In this document: in pieces, positions 43,711-54,359 of the stretch
Layout of the letters: each line of letters begins with the position of its first letter
Position numbering within the stretch: position 1 is the first letter of the stretch
Assembly: GCA_023548195.1 (NCBI GenBank)
Contig: JAJHZJ010000335.1
Location: forward strand, 6,329,550 to 6,393,549
Direction: 5' to 3'
Length of the DNA: 64,000 nucleotides
Source of the DNA: Bettongia penicillata ogilbyi
Lineage: Eukaryota > Chordata > Mammalia > Diprotodontia > Potoroidae
The notes under the pieces: model-generated
The model's input: only the letters and a program-made list of their open reading frames with translations
What the model was told of the DNA's origin: nothing
Database searches by the model: none
Program-made: the position numbers and the translations under genes

Positions 43711-43819
43711 ACTGCTTACTCTATGCCAGGGATTCAGTAGAAGTTGAAAAAAACCATTCTTGTTCTCAAAGAGCTCACAGTCTGATGAAGGAACATTGGA
43801 TCTGGAAGGCACCTTAGAG

Positions 43820-44003
43820 GTCTGGCCTCAGACACTTTCTGGCTGTGTGACGTTGGGCAAATAACTTAACCCTGCTTGCCTCAGTTTCCTCATCAGTAAA
43901 ATGAGGTGGAGAAGGAAATGGCAAACCAATCCAAGCTCTTTGCCAAGAAAACCCCGGTGGGGTCATGGAGAGTCAGGCAGGACTCAACAACAAAACCACA
44001 AAG
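43820..44003 (+). repeat. Marsupial SINE inside a minus-strand SINE
   Basis: Sense copy with the diagnostic tail 'ggtggagaaggaaatggcaa', 'ctctttgccaagaaaacccc', 'ggtggggtcatggagagtca'. The older antisense SINE reads up to 'ctggaaggcaccttagaggt' on the left and resumes 'aaagtctaatctcctacttt' on the right. Confidence 0.7.
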
Positions 44004-44089
44004 TCTAATCTCCTACTTTGTCACATGATGAAGCCTTGCCCCCAGACCCCTGGGTGTGGGGTTCTCTTGTCTCCCAGTCACAGGATTGC

Positions 44090-44260
44090 AGAAGTTAGGG
44101 TCATGAGATACAGAGTCCGAAGACAACTGAGTTGAACACCCTCATTTTACAGATGAGGAAACTGAGCCTGAGAGAAGTGCCATGACTTGCCATAGGTAGT
44201 AAGTGAATAAAGTAGGATTTGAACCCAGGTCCTCTGGACTTGAAATTCATCCTTCTTGGC
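44090..44260 (-). repeat. CORE-type SINE, minus strand
   Basis: Reads 'ctcattttacagatgaggaa', 'actgagcctgagagaagtgc', 'aggatttgaacccaggtcct'. Confidence 0.7.
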
Positions 44261-44345
44261 CCCATATCGCTGCCGCTTCTGATCCCAGTCGCATGGACCC
44301 TGGTACACACCAGGCATTTGCCCTTCAGCGTGGGCTGAATAGGAA

Positions 44346-44384
44346 TACACACACCACACCCACACCCACACCCACACCCACACC

Positions 44385-44417
<33 letters not shown>

Positions 44418-44418
44418 C
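44346..44418 (+). repeat. (CA)n / (CCCACA)n repeat
   Basis: A CCCACA-type run passes into CA repeats. It borders the CpG-dense segment that starts just to the right. Confidence 0.95.
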
Positions 44419-44419
44419 T

Positions 44420-44840
44420 CCGCAGAGAACTCGGCGTACCCACGAAAGGATATTTTAGAAGAATAGATGCTACAAGACGTCCGGGGCTGCAGCCGGAACC
44501 GCTCTCCGCCGAATCCGGGCCAACAGAACAGACGCCGTGCTATTTGCTACCAGGAGTAAAGCCGGAGAGAACGTATTGGTATAGCTGCCCCACTTAGAAG
44601 AAACATCTCAGAAAACCCATGCAGGAAAAACAAACACGTTTGTCGCTCTGGCAAAGACACTGCAGCAAATATGGGAACTACAGCAGCGGAGGCCGAGCCG
44701 GCTGGCCTCTCTGCACCTGGGATAGCCCCGGGCGAGAGCTCGGAACTGGGGATGGATCCATGGTGCTTGAGCTGAGCAGAGCCGTGACTATACTGTAACG
44801 GAAAATTTAAAAAGCAACTAAGGGAGATGTAAAAGGTTAG
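44420..44840. promoter_or_regulatory. CpG-dense segment, candidate promoter
   Basis: I count about 28 CpG in 420 bp, near the number expected from base composition; the rest of the window is strongly CpG-depleted. Dense patches are 'gaaccgctctccgccgaatc', 'ggaggccgagccggctggcc' and 'gccccgggcgagagctcgga'. No repeat is recognised. An unmethylated promoter is the simplest explanation. On the minus strand there is an ATG in strong Kozak context at 44761-44759, but its frame stops after 27 codons. On the plus strand a possible donor (aaaaggttagtc) lies near 44836. Confidence 0.5.
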
Positions 44841-45190
44841 TCACACGATTAAAAAAATTAAGAGTAGGAAGCAGAACATGTTATTTAGTGAATTCAGCAA
44901 AATGTTCAAACTATTCTTTAATTCAAGGGAAAGTAAGGTAAAAGGGAACGAATGCAAAAATGGTAGAGACATAGCCAGAGAGACAAAGAGGAAAGATGAA
45001 ATGCTGGTTATTTAATTAGCCACTTTTCACAGCTCCTCAATTACTCTCATCTTTGAACCATCAAAGACTTTGTTCTTGAAGTATACAGTCACAAGAGTCC
45101 AGCGAGGGAGAATGTGGCTATGGTGTGTGTGTAGTGGAGGTCTGTCGGGAGTGTTCACACGATCACGTTAGTTCAGAAGAACGGTGCATC
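44841..45190. other. No gene seen; AT-rich
   Basis: A-rich sequence following the CpG-dense segment. No exon or repeat family recognised. Confidence 0.4.
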
Positions 45191-45194
45191 AGAA

Positions 45195-45345
45195 AATCGT
45201 GGTTCAGAGTTCAAATCTATCAGTACTGGTATAACTCTGAGCAAGTTCTACCTCTTCTCTGGGACTCAGTTTCATCAACTGTTTAAATTAAGAGATTGAT
45301 CTCAAATATCTCTGGCATCTTTATATCTAGGAATCTCTGATAAAG
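45195..45345 (+). repeat. CORE-type SINE, plus strand
   Basis: Reads 'cagagttcaaatctatcagt', 'gggactcagtttcatcaact', 'tctctggcatctttatatct'. Confidence 0.6.
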
Positions 45346-45790
45346 AGGAAAAGGACTAGTGGTTCAACAAAAACTATTCCATTTGCAAAATCCTTTTCAA
45401 AAGACCTTTTCTCTCCTCGAAGTCAGGAAATCTGGCTAGAAAATCTGGGCCATGCCTCCATACTTAGGCTATGCAGAGGGCCAGGGGAAATCCAGACCGG
45501 AACTGGGCTCAGCTCTCATCCCTAGGATGAAGAACTCTCCATTGCTGTCAGTTAGAAGCTGACATGAGGAGAAGCTGCAGAGGGAGGGGATGTTGGAACC
45601 ATTGTCACAAAGTCATCTGAGGTCATTAATCATAAGTTCCAACAGCCACAGACTTCTGGGTTATGTTTCAGTCTAGCACTGATAAGCAAAACTTCCAATG
45701 ATCTCTTTAAATCATTAAAATAGGGGTTAAATTATGTTCAATAGAATCTCTCTAAAAAGTCAGGAAAGTGTTAAATAGACTAGAACAATT
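45346..45790. other. No gene seen; unassigned
   Basis: No repeat family recognised. Only very short open frames. Confidence 0.4.
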
Positions 45791-45840
45791 TCCATCCATC
45801 CATCCATCCATCCATCCATCCATCCATCCATCCATCCATC
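45791..45840 (+). repeat. (TCCA)n microsatellite
   Basis: About 12 perfect TCCA units, followed to ~46010 by AT/CA-rich degenerate sequence. Confidence 0.95.
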
Positions 45841-46059
45841 AATCTCTCTCTATAAATAAACACACAAGCATATACATATACACATATACCCACATATATC
45901 TGTATCTAGACACTGATGAAATCACAAGCCCCATCCTATAAAAACACACATATATTTATATAGTAAAAAATGAAATTAGTATATATGGAATTATATTAAA
46001 CACATGTGAATATCTAGATCTCATCAGGGAATTTCTGATGAAAATCTCTCTCTACCAAT

Positions 46060-46230
46060 GTAGAGCCACACCTGCTCGAAGACTTAGAGTCTTAGAGAGT
46101 TTTCTAGGACACTGAGAGGTTAAATGACTTGTCCAGAGTCACACAGTCGGTATCAGTCAGAGACAGGACTTGAATCCAGAGTTTCATGGATAGAGAGCTG
46201 AATCCAGCTCTCTATCAACTATAGCATGCT
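46060..46230 (-). repeat. CORE-type SINE, minus strand
   Basis: Reads 'aggttaaatgacttgtccag', 'agtcacacagtcggtatcag', 'aggacttgaatccagagttt'. Confidence 0.65.
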
Positions 46231-46239
46231 ATCTCATAC

Positions 46240-46470
46240 CTCATAGCATATACTATGCTACATAAGATATATGATATAATATATACCATAATATGATGAT
46301 ATGATATGTAACATAAAGCAACACAGCATAACACAATATAACATGATAAAATGTATAACATAATACAATGATATGATGTATAATGTAAAGCAATAAAGCA
46401 TAGCACAATCTAATATTATATAATACATAACAATACATGATATAATTTAATATGTATGTCATGTGTAAGG
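46240..46470 (+). repeat. Degenerate TATGA/CATAA-rich tract
   Basis: ~230 bp of imperfect ATATGATATAATATA-type repeats with repeated 'taacata' and 'acaatataac' motifs. It begins where the SINE at 46060-46230 ends. The Ile/Tyr/Leu-rich minus frames through it are artefacts. Confidence 0.8.
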
Positions 46471-46534
46471 TTTTGATTCTTGATGGGGTAAGCTTCAATC
46501 TAGAAAATTCATCCTTATCTTGTTGACTTGACTT

Positions 46535-47070
46535 AGGCCAGTATGCTATACTGGAAACAGTGCTGGATTTGAAGACAAAGGACCTGGGTTTACATTTTGA
46601 CACGGTTTCTGGTTAATTCTGTGGTCATGGAATTGGAAGGGAATTTAGAGATCAACTAGCCCAACCCTTTTATTTTAGAAATGAGGAAACTGAGGTCTGC
46701 CCAGTGCTGTCCATGTAGCAAGTGACAGAGGTGGTTTTTGAGTCAAGACCCTTTGACTTCAAAGCCATCCCTCTTGCATCACAACTGTGTACAGCGAATA
46801 GTGAACTATACCTCTCTGACTTTGGGTGAGTCAAGAGATCTTCCTGATCTACAGTTTTCTCATCTATAAAATGAGAGCACTGGTCCTTTTTAGTTTGAAA
46901 GTCATAGACTTAGAGCCGGAAAAGATGCCAGTGACTGTCTAGTCCAATCCCTTTTTTTTGTAGCTGATGAACCTGAGGTTCAGAGAGGCCCGCCCCTGCC
47001 AGCTAGTGAGCTTCGAGAAGCCCATGGATCACTCAGTCTTCCCCAACGTCAGATACAATAAGGTGCTATT
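46535..47070. repeat. Cluster of four alternating SINEs
   Basis: 46535-46615 sense (gctggatttgaagacaaagg), 46625-46790 antisense (atgaggaaactgaggtctgc), 46795-46900 sense (gatctacagttttctcatct) and 46905-47070 antisense (cttagagccggaaaagatgc). The alternating orientations look like repeated independent insertion. Confidence 0.6.
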
Positions 47071-47619
47071 ACACTGGCCCAGCACAACCTATCCTTTTAT
47101 AAGAGACTAAATTGAGATCCACGTTCGCTGTTCAAAGAAAGTGGTAACGACCCACCATGGGAGCACGAGGAGATGTCTGTCCTGCTGGGCTGGAGGAGAG
47201 GACTTTATGCTTATGACTAAAGGAATTCAGTTCCCCCTGATGGAGGCATTTGTGACAGACCTGGATACTTGGATGGACTCTCACTGATGGGGGCCTCAGT
47301 CTTTCTTATCTAATATCTTTTAAAAATGTTTAGTGAATGCTTTTTCACGTTCATTTCTATAAATCCCCTCTTTCCAAACTCTTCCCTCAACAAGGACCCC
47401 TTCAGGGTACACATAGTAGGCATTCAATACATAGTTTTTGGTTGATCGATTATAACCAAAAAGGAAAAAAAAACAAACCCAATCTGTTAAACCAAAGAAC
47501 CTGAATCATTAATGCAGCACATTTGCCAGTCTAGGTCCTTCTGTCGATACACTTTAGAGCATCTGCCCATCATATCAAGTAGATCCTTCCTCTGGCTTAG
47601 AAAGATTCTTCATCATGAG
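47071..47619. other. No gene seen; unassigned
   Basis: A possible L2-like end lies near 47395-47450. The rest has no supported feature. Confidence 0.4.
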
Positions 47620-47830
47620 AGCTGACTTTTCTAGAGCCTTTCCTATTCCACTAGCTTGGATCCTCACCATTAGGTGTTATCATCATCCCCATTTTCTAGC
47701 TGAGGAGAATACGGCTAAGAGATCTGCCCAACAGATCTGTCACAGAGCTAGGTAAGGTAAGATGAATACAGATCTTTCTGATTCAAAGGCCAGTCCTGTT
47801 TCTCTAACGATGTGGCTGCCTAATTACAAA
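47620..47830 (-). repeat. MIR-type SINE, minus strand
   Basis: Reads 'cattaggtgttatcatcatc', 'cccattttctagctgaggag', then a head with 'gaatacagatctttctgatt'. Confidence 0.6.
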
Positions 47831-47849
47831 TGTCTGCATCGTACAGTAC

Positions 47850-48260
47850 TTGTAAAGCACAGATGGCTAAGCTCCTTGAGGGAAGGGGTTGTTTTTTTTT
47901 GTATCTCAGTATGGTGCCTAATAAACGCTTGTTGATTGGCTGTTTGATGGCTTATCTCATTTAATCTGCACAGCAATCCTGTAGGTAGTATAGACATTCA
48001 TACACATTTTGATCATGCTTGCAATGACCTCCCTGCCCAACGCTTAAAATCTCTAGCTCTCTTTAAGTTTCAAGTGCCAACTCCTGCTGGAGACCTGCTC
48101 TGATCATTCCTCCCTTCTCCAAATGATTTTGTATTTACTTCTCTGTGTACATGCTGTTGCCCCCAAAAGACAGAATATAAGCTCTTTGAAGGCAGAAGAT
48201 GTCTTACTTTTGCCTTTGAATTCTCAGCAACTATCACAGTGCCTGGGTCATGGGTTGAAG
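47850..48260 (+). repeat. Two L2-like LINE tails, plus strand
   Basis: 47850-47960 (taagctccttgagggaaggg, then gcctaataaacgcttgttga) and 48005-48260 (cttctccaaatgattttgta, ataagctctttgaaggcaga, atcacagtgcctgggtcatg). Confidence 0.7.
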
Positions 48261-48329
48261 TGAAGGGACTCATCCAAGATCACACATCTAGTTAGTGGTC
48301 AAGATTAGTCACCTACCTCAAGTGCATGG

Positions 48330-48535
48330 TGATGTAGGGAGAGCCCTGTGCTTGGTGTCAGGAGACCTGCACCCCAGTCTTGGCCACTTATGTGCTGTTG
48401 GGCAAGTCACATCACATTGTGCCTCAGTGTACCCATCTGTGAAGTGAGGGCAGGAATTTTTGCTCTCTCCCCCACCTAGGGATTTCTGGAGTCAAAGGCT
48501 TTGAAAACTGAAAATTGTGCAAGAAATGCCTGTGT
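48330..48535 (+). repeat. CORE-type SINE, plus strand
   Basis: Reads 'gtagggagagccctgtgctt', 'gtgctgttgggcaagtcaca', 'gtgcctcagtgtacccatct'. Confidence 0.65.
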
Positions 48536-49029
48536 CATTACTATGATACTGCACTCAACCTGGCTTCTGTCGTTTCAATTTAAGGGATGTGGGGGTGGAA
48601 ATGGATGAAGGAGTTCTCCTTCCTGTTGCTCCCCCTCTTTTGGCCCTTCCTCAGAGCCCACAACCCCTGAGGGAGAGAGCTCAGAGATAATATCCTCTCA
48701 GGCAGCCAGCTCCATCTTAAGGTTTCTGGGAAAGGTCAGGTTTAGCCGGGCAACCCTCGGAACAATGACATTTCAAGGATCAAAGAAAAGGTGAAAATAT
48801 TCCTATAAATCTATTCTCGGAACTTTTAGGGATTTCCAACGTACAGGAGGGAAGAAAAGCAAAGGAAAACAAACATTTTTCCCTTCTGTGAACTGGACAT
48901 GGCTGCCTGTGGGGATGCTAGAGAGGGAAGCAGGGCTCGTTAGTGCCCTGTGAACCCACTGTTCTGGGGCCATCTCCCATTGCGGGTATGTGCTTGCTCT
49001 CTCTCTTTCTCTCCATCTCACAGAATGGC
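48536..49029. other. Mostly unique; possible minor island
   Basis: 48690-48850 is repeat-free with 'gtttagccgggcaaccctcg' and 'tctattctcggaacttttag', and might be constrained. No exon supported. Confidence 0.3.
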
Positions 49030-49200
49030 TAGCACTAACATAAGAAAGTCTGTAGATCACTTCAAACCTATTACCTCATTTGATCCCCACAACAATGCTG
49101 GGAGGGAGGCCTTGTTATTATGTCCATTTTTCAGATGCGAAGACTGAGACTATTCAAGTGTCTGAGGCAAGAGATGAACTTAGGTCTTTCTGACTCTAAG
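49030..49200 (-). repeat. MIR-type SINE, minus strand
   Basis: Reads 'attacctcatttgatcccca', 'catttttcagatgcgaagac', 'atgaacttaggtctttctga'. Confidence 0.65.
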
Positions 49201-49539
49201 TCTAACCCATGTCACCACCTCCTTCCCTCTAATCACAGTTTTTAAAATTTCCTAAATCTCCTTTGACCTGGTCTCTTTTCCCCTTGCTGGTGAGACTTCA
49301 GACTTCACAGTTATTTCTCCTTCTTCCTGTATTCAATCCCTATTCCTTAAAACAATCTGACATACCAGTTCAATCACAAGTATGCATGACTCTCCAAGGA
49401 GCAGCTGCATTTTCAAGTAACAAATCCAAAGGACTAAATTTCAAATGGAGAATTTCAGGCAGTATAACAAAGTGAAAGATGACAAGCATAGTTGGGGGGA
49501 TATTTGAAAATGGGGGCATTCTTTAAAGGAGACAATGTC
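49201..49539. other. No gene seen; unassigned
   Basis: The 70-codon plus-strand frame at 49263-49475 has no family resemblance. No repeat recognised. Confidence 0.4.
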
Positions 49540-49710
49540 AGGGAATGGTATGAGCATATTTGAGTCAAAGAACCTGATTTCAACCCAGCTCTGATACTAA
49601 ATTCCTGTGTTACCTTAGACAAGTCATTTTCCTTCTCTGGGCCTCAGTCCCTCACCTGTAAAATGAAGAGGTTGGTCTGTATGATCTCTAAGGCTTCTTT
49701 TAGTAAATCT
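49540..49710 (+). repeat. CORE-type SINE, plus strand
   Basis: Reads 'tgatttcaacccagctctga', 'tctgggcctcagtccctcac', 'ctgtaaaatgaagaggttgg'. Confidence 0.7.
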
Positions 49711-49794
49711 GAAACCCCTGTGCATAGATATTCTGTGCATAGATAAGGCTAGAGATCTAACTAGGGAGGGATGACAAGGGCTTTGCCCCTCCAA

Positions 49795-50040
49795 CGTTAA
49801 AAGAGCATAAGCCGCTTAAAATACAAAATAAGAGACTGTATAATTTGAAAATAGTTTGCATTTGCATTTTGACAACATTTTCACTTCATTAGCAGCATAG
49901 ACACCAGATAGAAAGGGTAATTAGAACGACTAGGAAGCTGCCAGATGGCCCGGCCACATTCTGCTCCTCCTTGGGCACTGGCATCAGCCTCCTGGAAGTG
50001 GCCGCATGGTGTCCTCTCCTTGATGTGTAGGTAGTCCAAG
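49795..50040. promoter_or_regulatory. Candidate conserved regulatory island
   Basis: Repeat-free. An AT-rich left half (taagccgcttaaaatacaaa, gtttgcatttgcattttgac) is followed by a GC-rich right half (gccagatggcccggccacat). The 'atttgcat' octamer is an exact POU-factor site core. Regulatory role is inferred only. Confidence 0.35.
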
Positions 50041-50850
50041 GTTTCCCAACAGGGCTACTGTTAGGGTCTCCCTACTCAAAGTTAATCTGAGGGACTGTTT
50101 AATGCTACTTGCCCCAGGCACCAAATTTACTAGTTAAGGCACTGGGCAAAATTGACCCAGAGGACATCCATTATGCCTGATGTTGGGAGGCCTTGGGCAA
50201 GAGAGTTTTCATCATTTGTTGCCTCAGGCTGCTCCATCTGTAAAACTGGGCTAATCAGAGCAAGCAGAGGGTGGAGGTTATAGTCAAGTGGAGATTTCCT
50301 GACTGGAAATTTCTCCAAGAGGCAAAGGGAACCTGTGTATGGAATCAACATAGCCTGAAGTGGATGGCTAGATTGTCCGACCTGTTCTCTGACGGGAGGG
50401 TCAATAACAAATTAATGGGATCAGTGGCCCCATTAATCTTCCTACAATGAAGAATGGCTCAAGCGAGACTCACTCCCCGCCATCTTGGAAGACATTTCAG
50501 ACCAGAAGGAAATGCGCTGCACGGAAGGGAGAATCTTAGCAAAGGGATGGAAGGGGACTGGGGTGGGAATCTTCTCCCAACTGGAAAGTCATTCAGAGAC
50601 TTCTGATCTGAGGATATCTGGTTAGGTTACTCCACAGATAGGTCATAAGTGCTGGGTACAGGACAAGGGGACTAGGTGTCTTCATCCTTTCCTTGCCCTT
50701 CCCTGCCTTCACTTTGTTTTCAGTCACTTTTATCTCACAGACTCACGAAAACAATAGAGGGTGGTGGTAGTGGGGGCATTCAGGGATGCCTCTTTAGGCA
50801 ATCTCTAGGATTGCAAGTCATACACCTGGATTTTAGTTCTGACTCTACCA
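50041..50850. other. No gene seen; unassigned
   Basis: A degraded SINE may be present near 50160-50245 (cctcaggctgctccatctgt). Otherwise no feature can be supported. Confidence 0.4.
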
Positions 50851-50854
50851 TTAT

Positions 50855-51365
50855 TTTTTTTTCCAATTTTTAAAAATTATTTGGTTGCAGTGTTCTATGA
50901 TCACTTCCATGTATCTTAGGTTGTTTTTTCCTCTCCCTCCCCCTCCCCACTCCCTCCTCAAGATGGCATGCAAGCTTATATAGGTTCTACACATACATTC
51001 CTATTAAATACATTTTCACCTTAGTCATTTTGAATAGAAGAATTAAAATGAATGGGAGAAACCATAAAACAAAACAAGACAAAACAAAACATAATACAGA
51101 AGAAAATGATCTGCTTCATTTTGCGATCCAATTCCATAGTTCTTTCTGTGGATGTGGAAGGTGTTTTGCCTCAAAGGTGCACTGGGAATTTTTTAGGTCC
51201 TTGCATTACTATGAAGGACTAAGTCTACCAGAATAATTCCTCGCACACTGTGGTTGTTACTGTGTACAAAGTTCTCCTGGTTCTGCTCCTTTCACTTAGC
51301 ATCAGCTCATATAAGTCTTTCCAGGACTCTCTGAAGTCTTCCACTACCATTGTTATTGTTATTAT
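50855..51365 (+). repeat. Marsupial interspersed repeat, family unsure
   Basis: An A/T-rich left part is followed by 'cacttccatgtatcttaggt', 'ctttctgtggatgtggaagg', 'gttctcctggttctgctcct' and 'aagtctttccaggactctct'. I recognise this order as common in marsupial genomes, probably from a LINE or its UTR, but I do not assign a family name. Confidence 0.55.
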
Positions 51366-51489
51366 TTTTAAAAACTTTGTTTTTAATATATGGAATAAAA
51401 CAAGCATTTCTATAACATGATATAATTTAAAAAAGATGATTGCACATGAAACTGTCATTAATTCACTGTGTAACCTTGTATAAAATATC

Positions 51490-51885
51490 CCTTGCCCCAC
51501 TTCCCTAGGCCTCAGTTTCCTCATCTGTGAAATGATGTAATTACATCTAACAAACATTAAATACCTACTGTAGGACAAGTCCCGAGGTTAAGGATAGTGA
51601 CTGTATCTGTGATTTCTCTGGTGACTTCCAGATAAGGAAACCCCTCCACCAATGTAGGTAGGTATCTTTTCCACAAAATATAAACGTGGTGAGGTCTGGA
51701 GCACTGAGAGGTTAAGTGACCTGCTTGGGAAACCTGTTTCATTGTCTGTAAAATGGGACTGATAATAGCTATAACATGGACCTCAGAGGGTTGTTGTGGG
51801 AACTAAATTAAATAATGTATATAAAGCCCTCCACAAATGGCTTTGCAGGAGTATATGAATGCCAGTTATCATTATTATTTGGCAA
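51490..51885 (+). repeat. MIR/SINE fragments
   Basis: 51500-51545 is a sense SINE core (cctcagtttcctcatctgtg). 51740-51885 is a sense MIR tail (gtctgtaaaatgggactgat, gggttgttgtgggaactaaa, aatgccagttatcattatta). Confidence 0.6.
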
Positions 51886-52149
51886 CCAGGACTGATGCAT
51901 GATGTGAGGCAGGCCTCACCCAGATCTTTCTGGCATCATTCTGCCACTCTCTGCCCTATGCTATGAGCTCTCTCTACAAGGCCAAATGAAGGCTTTCACC
52001 CCCAAGGTCCCATCCAGCCTGCCTTCTGAGTTTCAAGGCTTCTTCTGGCTCTTCATGATATAAGGGGAAGAATACTGGATTTGGTGTCCCTGAACCACCT
52101 AGATGCCATGGATTTGAACTGGGGTCCTCCAACTCTAGATCTGGGGCTC

Positions 52150-52450
52150 CTTCCATGATTGGGCTTATCCATGATTTAGATGAAGTCACAGACAGCATGC
52201 CTATTACACTTACCAAGTCAGTCAATGATAAGAGTCTAGGAAGGACAACTGAAGTATTGAATGAAAGAGTAAGGATCTGAAAAGTCTTGGGCAGGTTGTA
52301 ATGGACTGAATATAACAAGATGCAATTTAACATTTTAAAAACTAGATGTACAAGAACAGGATGGGAGAAGTAGATTTTGAATTGACTGTATGGTCAATAT
52401 GAGCCAAAGTTATGGCGAAGCAGCCCCCAGAAACTAATTTCATTGTAGTC
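52150..52450 (+). repeat. CR1/L3-like LINE, plus strand
   Basis: Reads 'gatttagatgaagtcacaga', 'gtaaggatctgaaaagtctt', 'agatgcaatttaacatttta', 'aagaacaggatgggagaagt', 'gtcaatatgagccaaagtta'. This is sense CR1/L3 order from near the end of the reverse transcriptase region. 51886-52149 has only degraded SINE pieces. Confidence 0.6.
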
Positions 52451-53001
52451 TGTGTTCATCCAAGTCTGAAGTCTAGAGCAAGTGAGGTAATTGTTTCTCT
52501 TTTTGCCTTAGGCCTTAGACATGCCACGGCCTGCTCAACTCCCCAATCTGATGGCTACTGTGGGGGGCGGGGGCCCGAAAGGGAGACATCCAGACATTCT
52601 GGCCTGTATCTCCTTGCAGAAGTTACAGTGCCTGCAGGTCTCCGCCCCTCCCCAAACAGAAGTACTTCCAAGTATGGTGTAAGAGGCAAGTAAAGGCTCA
52701 TCTAAACATAGGCAAGATTTGGGGCTGGCAAAACTGCTATTTTCACTAGCATTTTTAGTTTCTGAAAAATGCAGCTTGACTTACATTATCATGTCTGCTG
52801 TCCTCAGGGAAGGATACCTTCCTTTTACCCACCTCCCCTTCTCCCAACCAATCATGTTGTTCTCAGATTTCTCCACCCAATAAAGCTGATGCTTGCTTAT
52901 TGCCAAAGCTCTCCCCTAAAGGCCCAGGATGAGAGCAGTTATCCAGAATCCACGATAAATCTGGATGGTAGCTCCACTCTAATCCTCTCCCCCAATCACC
53001 C

Positions 53002-53002
<1 letters not shown>
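52451..53002. other. No gene seen; unassigned
   Basis: Contains a short G/C run near 52560-52576 and otherwise ordinary sequence. No exon supported. Confidence 0.4.

Positions 53003-53045
<43 letters not shown>
53003..53045 (+). repeat. (CA)n microsatellite
   Basis: About 21 perfect CA units. Confidence 0.97.
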
Positions 53046-53049
<4 letters not shown>

Positions 53050-53389
53050 GTTATAAACACCTTTCTCTTCCTCCCTGGCTTTGCAATCCCAGGAGATGGT
53101 GGGAGATGGAAGCTGAGCTCTCCTGGGGAATTTCCAATTGCCATTTTAAGAGATGGAATCTCTTTTTGGCATTGCTTGGCTATGACTGACAACCAATGGG
53201 ATGGAACTGGGGGCATCCCTCCACTCCTTCATTTCTCCCCCCACCCCAGCAAACAGATGAAAGACCACCCAACAATCCCAAGAGAGAGAAAGTGCCTGGG
53301 TCAACACCCACTGAACTGTTTGCCTCTAAATTGGAGGGTTTTGTTAGGGCTATGGGTTTTTATTGGAACATTAGAGCAATTCACCCCTC

Positions 53390-53660
53390 TGAAGGCATTA
53401 GAAAGCCCACCAAATTCTATCACTGTTTTATAGTTTGGAAATACAATACAGATTTTATCGTGCACCACTGCATCTTCCTTTAAACAACGGTTTGGCCTGA
53501 TAAAGCAGAAAATCTTGTAAAGGAGGTCCCAAGTAGGTCGTTAGATAATTTTTTTTACCCAGGGCTTTCCAGGTGTTTTTATGGGGACAGCTCGATTTGA
53601 GTCTGGGAAGGGCCTGGATATAATTGTTTTTAAACAAAGTAGAGAATTCAGGGGCACAGA
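53390..53660. promoter_or_regulatory. Candidate conserved regulatory island
   Basis: Repeat-free with 'caatacagattttatcgtgc', 'ttaaacaacggtttggcctg', 'aggtcgttagataatttttt', 'ggatataattgtttttaaac'. No coding signal. Function inferred from composition. 53046-53389 to its left holds no supported feature. Confidence 0.4.
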
Positions 53661-53779
53661 GACATCAGGTGACTGACCTTGACTTATACAGAAAATTGGG
53701 ACAAGCATCTGGGTTTTTTCTCAGGGCTGTGGAACCCTACGTATATTTTTAAAGAACCCCTTAGGTTTGGAGGTCTTGT

Positions 53780-54130
53780 TGGTACAATCAAAATGCGCTT
53801 ATTAAGTGCTTATTATACATCAAACACTGTTCTAGGTGATTGGGATACAAATTACAATGAATGAAACAATTCCTAGTAGCAAGGAGTTTAGATTCTAATG
53901 CGGAAGATAACAATTACATATATAAAAATAGAGTATAAATAGAAAAGTGAATAAATGCAACTATATACAAAGTAAATTTAAGATCTTTTGGGAGAGAGTA
54001 TTTGTGATCGGGAAATGAAAAGGCTCCCTGCAGAAGATGGTGTTTGAACTGTATCTTAAAGGAAGGGAGGATGTGGAGGCATGGGTAACAGGCTGTACAA
54101 AGATACAGAAGGAGATGAAGAACAGAGAGA
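53780..54130 (-). repeat. L2-like LINE 3' region, minus strand
   Basis: Reads 'tattaagtgcttattataca', 'aggtgattgggatacaaatt', 'ctagtagcaaggagtttaga', 'ggtgtttgaactgtatctta', 'ggctgtacaaagatacagaa'. Confidence 0.7.
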
Positions 54131-54134
54131 ACAC

Positions 54135-54335
54135 CAGTTAGGCCAGATACAGTGAGAGATCAGAAAAACTCAGGTTCAGACCCTACTTTTGAGATGTATT
54201 GACTGCACGAATATGGCCAAGCCATCTGACTTCTGGGTAACCTTCTAAATATAAGTTACAAATTTCTGATCTCCGTTGGTGGGAAGAGTTTCTATCTAAG
54301 AAGTTCTCTCCATGGGTGGAATTACAAGTCTGGAA
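54135..54335 (+). repeat. Long-tailed marsupial SINE
   Basis: Same family as 11543-11785: 'gaaaaactcaggttcagacc', 'atatggccaagccatctgac', 'gataag'-less tail with 'ctccgttggtgggaagagtt' and 'gaagttctctccatgggtgg'. Confidence 0.6.
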
Positions 54336-54359
54336 AAAAAATGATTTCTCTCTAACCTT

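Noticed and set aside
44678..44761. 27-codon minus-strand frame as the first exon of the TMEM263-like gene
   Set aside because: Kozak context is good, but the only visible donor leaves the wrong phase and the peptide has no resemblance to TMEM263 N-termini; kept only as a question in the findings.
46215..46603. Ile/Leu/Tyr-rich minus-strand frames resembling membrane proteins
   Set aside because: Produced by the AT-rich TATGA/CATAA tract; hydrophobicity is compositional.
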